DNA of 64,000 nucleotides, taken from NCBI GenBank assembly GCA_945829235.1, contig CALZUA010000002.1:183505-247504 (forward strand), in the 5' to 3' direction. This stretch comes from an uncultured Clostridia bacterium (GTDB lineage Bacteria; Bacillota; Clostridia; Oscillospirales; Ruminococcaceae). A model generated the notes under the pieces. It saw only the letters and a list, made by a program, of their open reading frames with translations, searched no databases and was not told the DNA's origin. The translations under genes and the position numbers were made by a program. Of the stretch, positions 40,754-48,876 are shown piece after piece. Positions within the stretch are counted from its first letter, which is position 1. Each line of letters begins with the position of its first letter.

Positions 40754-43207
40754 TTATCTTATTTTTATGAAACGTTTGATGAAATAATACACAATTGCGG
40801 GGAAAATTCCCGTCAAAAAGCTCACCATCAACGCGAGGAAATTTATCGGGAACAACCCGAACGACTCGTTCACAAACGGAATGTAACACAACAAAATCGG
40901 TGCGAGAACCGACACCGCGATGCCGATTTTCGCGAGAAGACTTGCGTTTTTCATCGTTCTGAACGGCGAATCGTCCGATTGACCGAGTACGGCAAACGCC
41001 GCTGTGCAACAGAAATATGTGAGAAGCGCGCAGCTTATTCCGTTTGTGGTATTCACGCTGTTCAGACCGTAAGAAGCCGCCGCGACAAGCCCCGAAAGTG
41101 CGCCGACAAGCGCGGATTTTCCGATAAAACGGAAGTTCAGCTTCCGCTCGGAAACAAACTCCGACGGCGGCATTCCGTACTCCATATCGGCTTTCCCGCC
41201 CGCGTAACCAACCGCCAAAATCGGCAAAATCAGCATTGTTACCAGTGCAATTATAGGCGGGTTCAGGATAACGCTTTCGCTCAAAAACAGGTTGAAAATT
41301 ACCAGCACAATCATTCCGATGTACCCCGATATCACCAGCGAAACCGAGCGTTTTATATTTCGGTGAATTTGCCGCGCGCAGGAAATTGTCTGCGCAATCG
41401 CAAGGAAATTGTCATCGTTCATCACGATATCAGCCGCTTCGCAAGTACTCCCGACACTGTGCGCGGATATCGTTATGCCGATGTTCGCCTCGTTCAGCGC
41501 TTCCGCATCTGTCGGACGGGTTCCCGTCATCGCCACAACTTCCCCGTTTTTCTTGAAACGGTCGATTATATAAAGCTTCTGCTCGGGTGAAATTTTCGCG
41601 TAAATATTCGCACTACAATCAAGTTCCGCGTCATTTTGCCGAATTTTCTCGATTTCAGCGCCCGTTATCACATCATCTGTGGAAATACCAATCATCTTAC
41701 CCGTTGAAACGGCAACGCTCGGATTCTCCTCCGTCAGCATAACAACGCGCACTCCCGCTTTTTTACAGGTTTTGACTGCCGTTGATACCGAGTCGCGAAG
41801 CGGTGCAGAAAATGCCGCAAATCCGACAAAGGTGTAGCTGAAACCGATGGTCTTGTCCAGCTCTCCCGAACCCGCTTCAACACACGCAAATGCAAGCACC
41901 GTGCAACCGTTTTCGTAATAATCCTGATAACGCTTTTGCGTTGCCAGAAGCACATCGCCGCTCAGCTTACACATTGGCAAAATCTGCTCGGGCGCACCCT
42001 TTATGCAATAAATCTTATCGCCGCCGACTTCCCACAAAGCGCCGCTTATCGTGTCGCCGCTGTCGGCAAGGTTTTCGATAAACTTGTTTTCGGTGTAAAC
42101 ATTCGAGATTTTCTCATCGAAAAACGTTGCCTTAACCATCAGCGCGCGCTCCGCAGGGTCTGTCGTGTTCTGTCCGCACGCAAGCGCGGCTACCTTGTAA
42201 AGCAGTTCCTCGCTTCGAGCGTAAATTCCGCGCACCTCAAGCCGATTTTTGGAAATTGCACCCTCTTTTTCCACGCAAAGCACCGAAAGGCTGTTCAGCT
42301 TTTCGATATCGCCAAGCGATTTCACAACCGCGCCGCTCTTGATAAGCTCCGCCGAGCCTTTGGTGTAGTAGTACCTGATTATCGAGGAAATGCCTGTCGG
42401 TATAAAGCAAAGTCCCAGCGAAACCGCTCTGAATGCGGACAAAATCATATCTTCTCCGCCGAGGAATTTCACCAAAATTGATACTGCTGTAAGCAAAAGC
42501 GCAACCAAAGCGCACACAGGCACAATCCCACGCACGATTTTCTCAAAGCCGGTGTAATACGGGTGACGCTCGGGAGTTTCGCCGACGCGCTGGTACAGCT
42601 TTGTGTCAACGCCCGTCGCGCTTACGCGGCAAATTGCAATTCCCGTGAGAACCGTTGTTCCGCTGTACACAAAGGTTGGCTTCAGCTCGTTTTTGGAAAT
42701 TGCTCCCGTAAACTTGGCAACCGGCTTGTTGTTGCCCGTAAACACGCTCTCATCGACCGTCAAATCCCGCGCTTCGAGAATAAACGCGTCCGCCGGTACA
42801 CGCTCACCGGACTGCACCACAATTGTGTCCTCGGGAACTATGTACTCCTTCTCAATCAGCTTCAGCGCGCCGTTTCGTATAACCCGAAACTTGACTGTCG
42901 TGCTCTCCTTCAGCTCGGCAAGACGCTTGTCCGCCGATTTTCTGAAATAAATCTCGCCCGCGCAATACGCCGCGTCAATCAGAATTGTGACAATTCCCGC
43001 GCCGATTCCCATTCCGAAAAAGCACAAAACTCCCGCAATAAACATCAGCAAAACCGACGGTGACAGAAAAATATCGGCATAAGAAAACTTCTCAACGCGC
43101 TTTGTGGATTTTGTGTAAACATTCAGACCGTAGAGCTTGGTGTTCTTCTCTATTTCATTTTCGGTCAACCCGAAATAATCCTCTTTGAAATTAAAAAATT
43201 GAGCCAT
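40754..43207 (-). CDS. P-type ATPase homologue lacking catalytic residues (pseudo-ATPase)
   Basis: This 817-aa protein aligns along its whole length with P2-type (Ca/cation) ATPases. N-terminal cation-ATPase domain, about ten membrane helices, actuator, P and N domains are all there. The phosphorylation motif DKTGT is V-E313-K-E-G-A, so the acceptor Asp is Glu. TGES is TGNN (157-160), PEGLP is PTGIS (270-274), and MLTGD is MLTEE (490-494). The D-P-x-R hinge has lost its Asp (APLR), and TGDGVNDAP is TGTRPTDAE (561-569). KGAPE (403-407) and SPEQK (540-544) persist. The ATG at 43207 has GAGGG 7 nt upstream. The frame is open throughout. Confidence 0.9.
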   Translation of the reverse strand: MAQFFNFKEDYFGLTENEIEKNTKLYGLNVYTKSTKRVEKFSYADIFLSPSVLLMFIAGVLCFFGMGIGAGIVTILIDAAYCAGEIYFRKSADKRLAELKESTTVKFRVIRNGALKLIEKEYIVPEDTIVVQSGERVPADAFILEARDLTVDESVFTGNNKPVAKFTGAISKNELKPTFVYSGTTVLTGIAICRVSATGVDTKLYQRVGETPERHPYYTGFEKIVRGIVPVCALVALLLTAVSILVKFLGGEDMILSAFRAVSLGLCFIPTGISSIIRYYYTKGSAELIKSGAVVKSLGDIEKLNSLSVLCVEKEGAISKNRLEVRGIYARSEELLYKVAALACGQNTTDPAERALMVKATFFDEKISNVYTENKFIENLADSGDTISGALWEVGGDKIYCIKGAPEQILPMCKLSGDVLLATQKRYQDYYENGCTVLAFACVEAGSGELDKTIGFSYTFVGFAAFSAPLRDSVSTAVKTCKKAGVRVVMLTEENPSVAVSTGKMIGISTDDVITGAEIEKIRQNDAELDCSANIYAKISPEQKLYIIDRFKKNGEVVAMTGTRPTDAEALNEANIGITISAHSVGSTCEAADIVMNDDNFLAIAQTISCARQIHRNIKRSVSLVISGYIGMIVLVIFNLFLSESVILNPPIIALVTMLILPILAVGYAGGKADMEYGMPPSEFVSERKLNFRFIGKSALVGALSGLVAAASYGLNSVNTTNGISCALLTYFCCTAAFAVLGQSDDSPFRTMKNASLLAKIGIAVSVLAPILLCYIPFVNESFGLFPINFLALMVSFLTGIFPAIVYYFIKRFIKIR

Positions 43208-43246
43208 TTTATTTCCCTCATTATAGTAATTAGGTACACACATTTT

Positions 43247-43275
43247 ATTATACATCTTTTTCACAATAAAATCAA
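43247..43275 (-). promoter_or_regulatory. Promoter of the pseudo-ATPase/DUF368/nitroreductase operon
   Basis: On the minus strand TTGATT, 17 bp and TATAAT lie 40 bp upstream of the start codon. Confidence 0.78.
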
Positions 43276-43303
43276 GTATTTTTCGTATATTTCTTACAAA
43301 AAG

Positions 43304-43332
43304 AGCCTGCCGTTATGCTAAAACGACAGGCT
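43304..43332 (-). terminator. Terminator after the AraC/GyrI gene
   Basis: AGCCTGCCGTT pairs with AACGACAGGCT with one mismatch and a 7-nt loop. CTTTTTG follows on the minus strand. Confidence 0.85.
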
Positions 43333-43382
43333 GTTCCTTATATTGACCTAGTGACGCGCTGATGTGGGTTATCATCGGCTGT

Positions 43383-44261
43383 TTACTTTTCTTTAACCGC
43401 AATCCAAATCTCGCAGTAGTAATTCGGATTATCGACGTCATCTGACGGATAAACCTCAAGCTCCACGCCCTGACCGTACTCGTAGCGCGGATTCTGCGGG
43501 AAAAACTCCGTGACGATTTTCTTGTATGTATCCGAGAAACACTCGGGCATTTTCCCTCTGCACTCAAAAACCACGAAAGTGCTTTCGGGTATGTCCACAA
43601 CCTCAAGGCTGTCGTCCGCAAGCGGTCTGCCGTCGTACTCCACGCCTATTCCGTAGGGGAACCTGTTCGCTTCCATATCAAACGAGAAGCAAATTCCAAG
43701 CAATCCCTTTAAATGCGGCTCCTTCGGGAAATAACCGAGAACATTCTTGATTGTCCCGTCCTTTGTACACTCGTTCCAGAATGCCGAAATGTCATCAACT
43801 GCCGTTGCATTTGCGGGCTTTGTTACCTGTTTCCTCTTGCACACAATTTTGCACGCGTCAACCTTTTCAATTCTGTAATCCATTGTTGTTCCTCCTATCA
43901 AATCAAGCTTTACCGACAGCCGCGAGAATGATTTGACCACAGCTCCGCGCTTTGCTTCGCTCGGTGTTACGCCGTGAAAACGGGTGAAGGCACGCGTAAA
44001 ACTCTCGGGAGAATCGTAGCCGTACTTCATCGCGATTTCAATTATCTTTTCATCGTTGTGGATAATGTCGTTCGCCGCAAGCGACAGCCGCCTCATTCGG
44101 ACGTACTCGCCGAGCGTGAACCCGCACAAAATGCTGAACACCCGCTGAAAGTGAAACGACGATGAATAAGCCTCGCGCGCCGCTTCTTCAAAGTCAATTT
44201 CATCTGTAAGGTGCTCCTCGATGTAGTCAATCGCCCTCTGTATCCCCGAAATCCATTCCAT
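43383..44261 (-). CDS. AraC-family regulator with GyrI-like effector domain
   Basis: This 292-aa protein has two helix-turn-helix motifs at the start (IDFEEAAREAYSSSFHFQRVFSILCG and IEIAMKYGYDSPESFTRAFTRFHGVTPSEAKR), then a GyrI-like/SHV effector-binding domain from about 125 to the end. This is the SoxS/Rob-BmrR type design, which binds small hydrophobic ligands. Targets unknown. It is monocistronic, and no efflux pump is next to it. Confidence 0.92.
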   Translation of the reverse strand: MEWISGIQRAIDYIEEHLTDEIDFEEAAREAYSSSFHFQRVFSILCGFTLGEYVRMRRLSLAANDIIHNDEKIIEIAMKYGYDSPESFTRAFTRFHGVTPSEAKRGAVVKSFSRLSVKLDLIGGTTMDYRIEKVDACKIVCKRKQVTKPANATAVDDISAFWNECTKDGTIKNVLGYFPKEPHLKGLLGICFSFDMEANRFPYGIGVEYDGRPLADDSLEVVDIPESTFVVFECRGKMPECFSDTYKKIVTEFFPQNPRYEYGQGVELEVYPSDDVDNPNYYCEIWIAVKEK

Positions 44262-44342
44262 TCTCTTCCCTCCTGTCTAACTCAATTATAGCACAACAAT
44301 GCGATAGTTTCCTGATATTTCTTGCTTTCCGATGTTAAGAAA

Positions 44343-44367
44343 AAGCACCTTGAAAACCAAAGTGCTT
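44343..44367 (-). terminator. Terminator after the MGMT-like gene
   Basis: AAGCACCTTG pairs with CAAAGTGCTT with one mismatch and a 5-nt loop; TTTTCTT follows on the minus strand. Confidence 0.8.
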
Positions 44368-44376
44368 CTCATTATT

Positions 44377-44682
44377 TCAAGTTCCGTTCCAAAGGAATTT
44401 TTCGAGATTAACGCGATTGCCCTCAACCTCAACGCCCTCTGCTTTGAGCAACTCGGCTTGCTTGTTGATACCGCCGAACGCAAACGCCTCGGAAAGCTCT
44501 CCAAAACGGTTTACCACGCGATAACAGCGTATGTTCTCGGGGTCGGGATTGACGTGGAGCGCATACCCCACAACCCTCGCCCAGCGCGGATTTCCGCACA
44601 TCACGGCAATCTGCCCGTAGGTTGCCACACGCCCGTACGGGATTTTCTTCACAACCTCATAAATCTTGTCAAAGCTCGTCAC
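44377..44682 (-). CDS. MGMT/alkyltransferase-like protein with altered active site
   Basis: This 101-aa protein is only the C-terminal DNA-binding domain of O6-alkylguanine-DNA alkyltransferases (VVKKIPYGRVATYGQIAVMCGNPRWARVVGYAL). It has the arginine finger region and the ELSEAFAFGG end. The usual active site PCHRV is here RCYRV, so the acceptor Cys remains but the Pro and the catalytic-triad His are replaced. It could be a weak alkyltransferase or an ATL-type lesion flag protein. Two 25-bp tandem repeats lie upstream. Confidence 0.87.
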   Translation of the reverse strand: MTSFDKIYEVVKKIPYGRVATYGQIAVMCGNPRWARVVGYALHVNPDPENIRCYRVVNRFGELSEAFAFGGINKQAELLKAEGVEVEGNRVNLEKFLWNGT

Positions 44683-44740
44683 TTAAACCGACCTCGTTCG
44701 CCGAAACAGAATTACCGCAACTTCACCTAAAACACGCGCC

Positions 44741-44795
44741 CATTGACTTAACTGAACAGTGCGACCGTTGACTTAACTGAACAGTGCGACCATTG
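44741..44795. repeat. Tandem 25-bp direct repeat
   Basis: The unit CATTGACTTAACTGAACAGTGCGAC occurs at 44741-44765 and, with a single A-to-G change, at 44766-44790; a third copy stops after CATTG. Each unit holds the near-palindrome ACTGAACAGT. It lies between clpX and the MGMT-like gene, 59-113 bp upstream of the latter. The remaining part of this 170-bp gap shows nothing else. Confidence 0.85.
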
Positions 44796-44854
44796 GTAAC
44801 AACCGTGATTATCACTCAGACCAACCGCACTCGTTGCGTCAACGAAACTTGCCC

Positions 44855-46144
44855 TCAGCGCGCCTTTTTCTCGGCTTTCACCTTTGCACGCTTTGCGTCA
44901 CGCTCGATTATCGGCTCGGCTCCATCAAGGCACTCCGCCGTAATCGTAACCTTCGTTATCGTCGGGTCGCTCGGCGCGGTGAACATAATCTCCCGCAAAA
45001 CGTCCTCGACTATCGAACGCAATCCGCGTGCGCCTGTTTTCGCGGCAATTGCCTTCTTCGCGATTGCCCGAAGCGCGTCCTCTTGGAACTCCAAATCAAT
45101 GTTATCCGCTTTGAACAGGCACTTGTACTGCTTGATAAGCGCGTTTTTCGGCTCGTGCAAAATCCGCATCAGCGCGTCCTCGTCAAGCGCTTGAAGCGGC
45201 GTTACAATCGGCAAACGTCCGATAAGCTCGGGGATTATGCCGAATTTCACCAAATCCTGCTGAGTAACCAGCTTGAGCATATCCGCGCTTTCTTTGTCCT
45301 TGGGTGACTTTACATCAGCGCCAAAGCCCATCGCAGAGCTTGAAACGCGCTGTGCAATCATCTTCTCGATACCCTCGAACGCGCCGCCGCAGATGAACAG
45401 AATGTTCTTCGTGTTCACCTGAATAAACTCTTGGTGCGGGTGCTTGCGTCCGCCCTGCGGTGGTACGTTTGAAACCGTGCCCTCGATTATTTTCAAAAGC
45501 GCCTGCTGTACGCCCTCGCCGCTTACGTCACGCGTTATCGAGGTGTTCTCGCTTCTGCGGGAAATCTTGTCGATTTCGTCAATGTATATTATTCCGTGCT
45601 CAGCCGCTTCAATATCGTAATCAGCCGCCTGAATCAGCCTCAACAGCACGTTCTCAACGTCCTCGCCGACATAACCCGCCTGCGTGAGCGTTGTAGCATC
45701 GGCAATCGCAAACGGAACATTCAGCATCTTTGCCAACGACTGCGCGAGCATTGTCTTACCAACACCTGTCGGTCCGAGCAACAGCACGTTCGATTTCTGC
45801 ATCTCAACATCGCTGTCCTCGTCATCGTTGAGGAAAACACGCTTGTAGTGGTTGTAGACGGAAATGGACAGAACCTTTTTCGCGTCCTCTTGACCTATAA
45901 TATACTCATCGAGATAGGCTTTAATCTCCTCGGGAGTCATAAGCTCGCTCGGCTTTGACAAGAACTTGTCCTTACCCGAACGAACAGGTTTTGCGGGTTT
46001 CTTCTGCGGCTTTATATCGCCGCTTTCCACCAACATATTGTACGAAGTGATGATGCAGTCGCTACAAATAACCGCGCCTTCGTTATTGCCGAAGAGCATT
46101 CGCGCTTGCGTTTCATTTTTTCCGCAAAATGAACATACCATCAT
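44855..46144 (-). CDS. clpX: ATP-dependent protease ATPase subunit ClpX
   Basis: This 429-aa AAA+ unfoldase delivers substrates, including tmRNA-tagged proteins, to ClpP. The N-terminal zinc domain has C4-x2-C7 and C27-x2-C30. Walker A GPTGVGKT, Walker [10 protein letters not shown], the RKH pore loop ([10 protein letters not shown]) and an IGF-type ClpP-binding loop (AMGFGAD) are present. Order tig-clpP-clpX is conserved. The ATG at 46144 follows a distant GGAGG. Confidence 0.97.
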   Translation of the reverse strand: MMVCSFCGKNETQARMLFGNNEGAVICSDCIITSYNMLVESGDIKPQKKPAKPVRSGKDKFLSKPSELMTPEEIKAYLDEYIIGQEDAKKVLSISVYNHYKRVFLNDDEDSDVEMQKSNVLLLGPTGVGKTMLAQSLAKMLNVPFAIADATTLTQAGYVGEDVENVLLRLIQAADYDIEAAEHGIIYIDEIDKISRRSENTSITRDVSGEGVQQALLKIIEGTVSNVPPQGGRKHPHQEFIQVNTKNILFICGGAFEGIEKMIAQRVSSSAMGFGADVKSPKDKESADMLKLVTQQDLVKFGIIPELIGRLPIVTPLQALDEDALMRILHEPKNALIKQYKCLFKADNIDLEFQEDALRAIAKKAIAAKTGARGLRSIVEDVLREIMFTAPSDPTITKVTITAECLDGAEPIIERDAKRAKVKAEKKAR

Positions 46145-46183
46145 AAAAATTCTTAAACCTCCGAAGAAATTTCCGCGGCGCGA

Positions 46184-46783
46184 TTACTTCTCCTCGCGGG
46201 AATTGTAAACCTTATCGATAAGCCCGTATTCAAGCGCTTCTTCCGCTGTCATAAAGTTGTCGCGCTCGGTGTCCTTGCAGATGATATCGTAATCCTTGCC
46301 CGTGTTTTCGCAAAGAATACGGTTCAGTCTTTCCTTGGTGCGCTGGAGATAATTCGAGCGAATCATAATATCGGTAACCTGTCCCGAAATTCCGCCGCCC
46401 GAAATCAACGGCTGATGAATCATAATCTCGCTGTTCGGAAGAGCAATTCTCTTGCCCTTGGTGCCCGACGAGAGCAAAAACGCTCCCATCGAAGCCGCCA
46501 TACCCATACAAATGGTTGATACATCGCACTTGATGTACTTCATCGTATCATAAATCGCCATTCCATCGGTTACGGAACCGCCCGGGCTGTTGATATACAG
46601 GAAAATGTCCTTATCGGGATCCTGTCCCTCAAGATAAAGGAGCTGTGCCACAACAACGCTTGCCGTTGCGGCATTAACCTCGTCGTGCAAAAGAATTATT
46701 CTGTCATTCAGCAGTCTGGAGAAAATGTCGTAGGAACGCTCTCCGTGACTGCTCTGCTCAACAACATAAGGAATATAAGCCAT
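46184..46783 (-). CDS. clpP: ATP-dependent Clp protease proteolytic subunit
   Basis: This 199-aa serine protease has the nucleophile in [11 protein letters not shown], the His in IMIHQP, and the Asp in the C-terminal [18 protein letters not shown] block. It begins [22 protein letters not shown] as in standard ClpP. It lies 27 bp downstream of tig and 39 bp upstream of clpX in one operon, and partners with both ClpX and the ClpE-like ATPase at 20302. Confidence 0.97.
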   Translation of the reverse strand: MAYIPYVVEQSSHGERSYDIFSRLLNDRIILLHDEVNAATASVVVAQLLYLEGQDPDKDIFLYINSPGGSVTDGMAIYDTMKYIKCDVSTICMGMAASMGAFLLSSGTKGKRIALPNSEIMIHQPLISGGGISGQVTDIMIRSNYLQRTKERLNRILCENTGKDYDIICKDTERDNFMTAEEALEYGLIDKVYNSREEK

Positions 46784-46810
46784 TATTCAAGCTCCTTTCG
46801 GGACAAACAA

Positions 46811-48094
46811 TTATTCGTTAACCTCTTCGATTTCAGCGCTGTCCTTGACAATATCAAGTGCCTTCTCGATTTTTATGTCCAAAGTAAGAGTATCCTCGGG
46901 AATTGCGCTCTTGACCTGCTCAACGGAAATCTTGTACTGCTCGGCAAGGTCTGCGTATTCCTTATCAATGTCCTCCTGCGAAACCGCTACGTTCTCAAGC
47001 TCAGCGATTTTCTCGAGCGCAAGGCGAAGCTCAACCTGACGCTTTGCAGGCTCTCTGAAATTAGCGCGGAACTGCGACATAGTCATACCCGTGTACTTGA
47101 GGTAATCCTTGATATCAATGCGGGTTCTCGATACCCACTCGCGTGCGATTTCATCGATGCGGCGCTCGTACATAACCTCGGGGATTTCCGCCTTCATCTT
47201 GCCTATCATCTCGTCCATAAGCGCGTTGTCCGCCGCGTCAGAAGCTTCATCGGCAAACTGCTTTTCAAGCTTCTCGCGGATTTCAGCCTTCAGCTCGTCA
47301 ACAGTATCCTTCTCGGAAACGTCCTTAACGAAATCATCATCAAGCTCAGGCATTTCCTTTGCCTTAATCTCGTGCAACTTGCACTTGAAAACAGCAGGCT
47401 TGCCCTTGAGATTTTCTGCCTGATAATCCTCGGGGAAAGTTACGTTTACATCGAACTCATCGCCGACATTCTTGCCGACAATCTGCTCCTCGAAGCCGGG
47501 AATGAAGGTGTGAGATCCGATTTCCAGCGGGAACTTCTCGCCCTTGCCGCCGTCAAAAGCAACTCCGTCCGTAAAGCCCTCGAAGTCGATAACCGCGGTA
47601 TCGCCTTCCTGAACAGCTCTGCCCTCAACGGTTACAATTCTTGCAACCTTCTCGCGCATCTTGTTGATTTCCTCGTCAACAACCTCATCGGTTACAGTCT
47701 TGACAGTTTTCTTAACCTTTAAACCCTTGTAATCGGAAATTTCTACAACAGGCTTGGTGATAAAATCAGCCTTCATCGAAACACCGTTTTCCTTGCTTAC
47801 ATCGGTAACGTCGGTGTTCTGAACGTCAACAACATCAAGACCGGTCTTGTCAACAACTTCCTCGATATTGTGGTTGTAGAGGTAATTTACAGCGTCCTCG
47901 AAGAAAACGTTTGCGCCGTAATGAGTTTCGATAACCTTTCTCGGTGCCTTGCCCTTGCGGAAGCCCGGAACGGTGATTTTTGACTTCTGCTGATTGTAAG
48001 CGGTGTTGATTGCCGCCTCGAACTCCTCCGCGCTGAACTTGAATTCAATCGCGTAAGTATTGGTTGCCGTGTTATTCTGAGATACAATTTCCAT
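46811..48094 (-). CDS. tig: Trigger factor
   Basis: This 427-aa ribosome-associated chaperone and prolyl isomerase has the L23-binding loop PGFRKGKAPRKVIE near residue 44, the FKBP-type domain (GDTAVIDFEGFTDGVAFDGG to FPEDYQ) and a long helical C-terminal chaperone domain. It is first in the tig-clpP-clpX operon. AAGGAAGG precedes its ATG. No convincing promoter was found in the 95-bp gap upstream. Confidence 0.97.
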   Translation of the reverse strand: MEIVSQNNTATNTYAIEFKFSAEEFEAAINTAYNQQKSKITVPGFRKGKAPRKVIETHYGANVFFEDAVNYLYNHNIEEVVDKTGLDVVDVQNTDVTDVSKENGVSMKADFITKPVVEISDYKGLKVKKTVKTVTDEVVDEEINKMREKVARIVTVEGRAVQEGDTAVIDFEGFTDGVAFDGGKGEKFPLEIGSHTFIPGFEEQIVGKNVGDEFDVNVTFPEDYQAENLKGKPAVFKCKLHEIKAKEMPELDDDFVKDVSEKDTVDELKAEIREKLEKQFADEASDAADNALMDEMIGKMKAEIPEVMYERRIDEIAREWVSRTRIDIKDYLKYTGMTMSQFRANFREPAKRQVELRLALEKIAELENVAVSQEDIDKEYADLAEQYKISVEQVKSAIPEDTLTLDIKIEKALDIVKDSAEIEEVNE

Positions 48095-48189
48095 TTTGCT
48101 ATTCCTTCCTTGTTATTTATCGGTAGCTTTGCTCCCGTAATTTACTTTTTACTGCATTTAACTGCGCTTGATTTCCCGCATTTATTGCT

Positions 48190-48876
48190 TTAATTCACTG
48201 CAACGGGATTAAACCCAACGCCGTCCGCGGAAACGAGCTTGTAAGTCACGCCATCACGCTCGCAGTTTATCGCGCCTCTGATTGCGCTTCCGTGGAGGTG
48301 CGCGTAAAAGCAACGCTTGACGCCGTATTTGTGCAGAACTTCCGTGATTAACGCGTTTTCCTCCGTGCCGTAAATCGGCGGATAGTGGATAAACGCCACA
48401 AGCTCTCCGCCAAGCTTCACGCCCGCCTGAAGCGACGCTTCCAGCCGTCCCGCCTCGCGGTTCATCACCTTTATGTCAGCCTCTTCACCGTTTTCGCGAA
48501 TCCAACCGCGCGTTCCGCAGATTGAAATTCCCTCGGCAAGATAGGCATTGTTGAACAGGAAATCTATGCTTGTAAAGCCGTTTTCGCTCACGAAATTCGT
48601 GATTTTGTTCATCGTTGACCACCACAAATCGTGGTTGCCCTTTACAAGAATTTTTCGCCCGTTCAACTCCTTGTGGATAAACTCCAAATCCTTGAAGCTG
48701 TCCTCAAGTTTAAGCGCCCAACTATGGTCGCCGAGCAAAATCACGGTGTCGTTTTCGGTTATCTTGGAGTTCCAGTTTTCCTTCAAGCGTTCAACGTGAT
48801 TTGTCCAGCCCGAGAAAATATCCATCGGCTTATCGCACCCGAGCGACAGGTGAAGGTCGCCAATCGTGTAAATCAT
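48190..48876 (-). CDS. Calcineurin-like metallophosphoesterase
   Basis: This 228-aa enzyme of the dimetal phosphoesterase superfamily shows GDLHL, GDHSW, GNHDLWW, HYPP and HLHG, the five metal-binding blocks. Its substrate is unknown. The start codon overlaps the thrC stop codon by 4 bp (ATGA), which places it last in the rplS-lepB-rbgA-rnhB-yraN-thrC series. Confidence 0.92.
   Translation of the reverse strand: MIYTIGDLHLSLGCDKPMDIFSGWTNHVERLKENWNSKITENDTVILLGDHSWALKLEDSFKDLEFIHKELNGRKILVKGNHDLWWSTMNKITNFVSENGFTSIDFLFNNAYLAEGISICGTRGWIRENGEEADIKVMNREAGRLEASLQAGVKLGGELVAFIHYPPIYGTEENALITEVLHKYGVKRCFYAHLHGSAIRGAINCERDGVTYKLVSADGVGFNPVAVN

Noticed and set aside
40754..43207. Calcium-transporting ATPase
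   Set aside because: Whole-length similarity suggests this name, but the phosphorylation Asp and other catalytic motifs are absent.
44741..44795. CRISPR-like repeats
   Set aside because: Only two full copies, directly adjacent with no spacers, and no cas genes in the window.
46685..47722. 345-codon open frame opposite tig and clpP
   Set aside because: It crosses two conserved genes in antisense and has no plausible ribosome-binding site.
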